The notes beneath the pieces were generated by a model, which saw only the letters and a list, made by a program, of their open reading frames with translations, had not been told where the DNA came from and ran no database searches. Shown piece after piece: positions 63,096 to 64,000 of a stretch of 64,000 nt of DNA. Every line of letters begins with the position of its first letter. Within the stretch, counting starts at the first letter, position 1. Source of the stretch: Alteromonas sp. CI.11.F.A3 (lineage in GTDB: Bacteria; Pseudomonadota; Gammaproteobacteria; Enterobacterales; Alteromonadaceae); contig NZ_CP136708.1 of NCBI RefSeq assembly GCF_032925565.1, positions 496,001 through 560,000 on the forward strand, in the 5' to 3' direction. Both the position numbers and the translations under genes were made by a program.

Positions 63096-64000
63096 CTATT
63101 CTTCCTGCGCCGCTTCATCGTAACCTACCAGCGATAACGCTCGCGCTTTAAAGCCCATCTTCTGTGCCTGATACATTAGTGCGTCTTCTCGGCCGTGGGT
63201 CACCCATACCTCGCTAGGGTTCACTTCGGTGAGGGTTTGCAATAACTCGGGCCAATCGCAGTGATCTGAAATAATAAGTGGTAGCTCAGCGTTGCGCTGC
63301 TTAGCTCGCGCGCGAATTTGCATCCAACCAGACGCCAACACAGCGCGAACATGTGGCAAGCTTCTCGACCACCTGTCGGCTAATGCAGAAGGGGGAGCCA
63401 AAACGATTTCACCGGCGAGTAACGCTTTGTCTTCTACCTCGCTAACCGGAATAATATCGCCTAACGCAATGCCTTCTCGTTCATATAAATCACACAGCTT
63501 CAGTAATGCACCGTGCAAATAGATAGGCTTGGTGTAACCCGCTTCTCGAAGCGCCAAAATAACCCGCTGGCATTTGCCTAATGCGTAAGTTCCTACTAAA
63601 TGACAACGTGTAGGAAACACATCAAGGGAATGAAGAAGCTTTTGGATTTCTTGTTCGATTGGCGGGTGGGCAAATACCGGTAAACCGAAAGTGGCTTCGG
63701 TAATAAGTACATCGCAAGGTACTACTTCAAACGGCGGACAAGTGGGATCGTGTCTACGTTTGTAATCGCCAGATATCACTAGCCGATAACCCGCATACTC
63801 AATAAGTAATTGTGACGAACCTAGTATATGGCCAGCAGGGTAAAAAGTGACTTTTATCTTGCGTCGCCCCTGTTCAGTTGAGGCACTGTGACTATCAGTA
63901 GTGATTACCTCATCAAACTCTACGCTCTCGCGATAGGGCACCGGTATTTGTACTTCAGCCATATCGTCACCATAGCGAGTGGTCATAATTGCCATGGTTT
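63096..64000 (-). CDS. ligase-associated DNA exonuclease (cut by window edge)
   Basis: The frame stays open to the right window edge, so the ATG at 63995 is internal and the N-terminal part with the metallo-beta-lactamase HxHxDH motif lies outside. The visible ~301 residues match the beta-CASP nuclease group: FYPAGHILGSSQLLIE, VISGDYKRRHDPTCPPFE with the conserved Asp, LITEATFG, and the late ISDHCDWPELL and VWVTHGRE motifs. These proteins resemble the Artemis/SNM1 family and are found next to an ATP-dependent ligase and often an Lhr helicase. The 2-bp gap to the ligase indicates co-translation. It probably trims DNA ends before ligation. Confidence 0.9.
   Translation of the reverse strand, partial: TMAIMTTRYGDDMAEVQIPVPYRESVEFDEVITTDSHSASTEQGRRKIKVTFYPAGHILGSSQLLIEYAGYRLVISGDYKRRHDPTCPPFEVVPCDVLITEATFGLPVFAHPPIEQEIQKLLHSLDVFPTRCHLVGTYALGKCQRVILALREAGYTKPIYLHGALLKLCDLYEREGIALGDIIPVSEVEDKALLAGEIVLAPPSALADRWSRSLPHVRAVLASGWMQIRARAKQRNAELPLIISDHCDWPELLQTLTEVNPSEVWVTHGREDALMYQAQKMGFKARALSLVGYDEAAQEE

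Noticed and set aside
1..64000. Insertion sequences, prophage, CRISPR or integrated element
   Set aside because: No transposase, integrase, phage gene, repeated spacer array or target-site duplication was seen anywhere in the window.

Overview
The window is chromosomal DNA of a marine gammaproteobacterium of the Alteromonadales, most like Alteromonas. This rests on recognisable protein families and on gene order. The blocks rsd/nudC-hemE and queG/nnr-tsaE-amiB-mutL-miaA-hfq-hflX-hflK-hflC have the order known from enterobacteria. The surrounding genes (HmuY-type heme uptake, GPH sugar symporter, Lif-dependent lipase, PEP-CTERM protein) are usual in heterotrophic marine Alteromonadales. No rRNA, tRNA, CRISPR array, transposase or phage gene was seen, and no gene is clearly broken. 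Only the first and last genes are cut, by the window edges.

Layout. 1-5.8 kb: a heme uptake and breakdown operon (TonB receptor end, HmuY lipoprotein, HmuTUV ABC importer, HutZ). 6.2-10.1 kb: a beta-glucoside module (GH1 glucosidase, GPH symporter, LacI repressor) with a LacI-type operator inside the glucosidase promoter. 10.1-16.4 kb: sensory genes (soluble zinc-binding chemoreceptor, two orphan histidine kinases, Aer-like PAS receptor) plus SOS-type yebG behind a LexA box. 16.6-17.8 kb: rpsF-rpsR-rplI with a strong promoter, a probable S6:S18 autoregulatory leader and a terminator; priB is absent. 18.2-26.1 kb: an accessory stretch between rplI and dnaB (RND pump and adaptor, YiiM-like MOSC protein, ECF sigma/anti-sigma/VNGD-repeat exported protein, small exported protein). 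26.2-30.8 kb: dnaB, then on the minus strand ompA and an overlapping zur-cheX-yjbQ operon, then rsd.

31-45 kb: housekeeping (nudC, hemE, queG, nnr, tsaE, amiB, mutL, miaA, hfq, hflX, hflK, hflC). 45-52.2 kb: AbgT transporter, ferrochelatase, DUF4112, an AlsS-like ThDP enzyme paired with an aldehyde dehydrogenase, DUF2237. 52.4-57.8 kb: ubiG, lipase and its membrane foldase, two glutathione transferases, homocysteine methyltransferase. 57.8-60.4 kb: ROK regulator divergent from a fructokinase, with a perfect palindrome over the kinase promoter. 60.5-64 kb: a PEP-CTERM metzincin-like peptidase and a ligase-associated DNA repair pair (ATP-dependent ligase, exonuclease).

Heme is a theme: import and cleavage at the left end and synthesis (hemE, hemH) in the middle. 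I found no unmistakably new system. The best leads are the PEP-CTERM peptidase, the zur-cheX-yjbQ overlap, the ECF/VNGD-repeat unit, the AlsS/ALDH pair, and several palindromes that look like operators for the pump, lipase and fructokinase.
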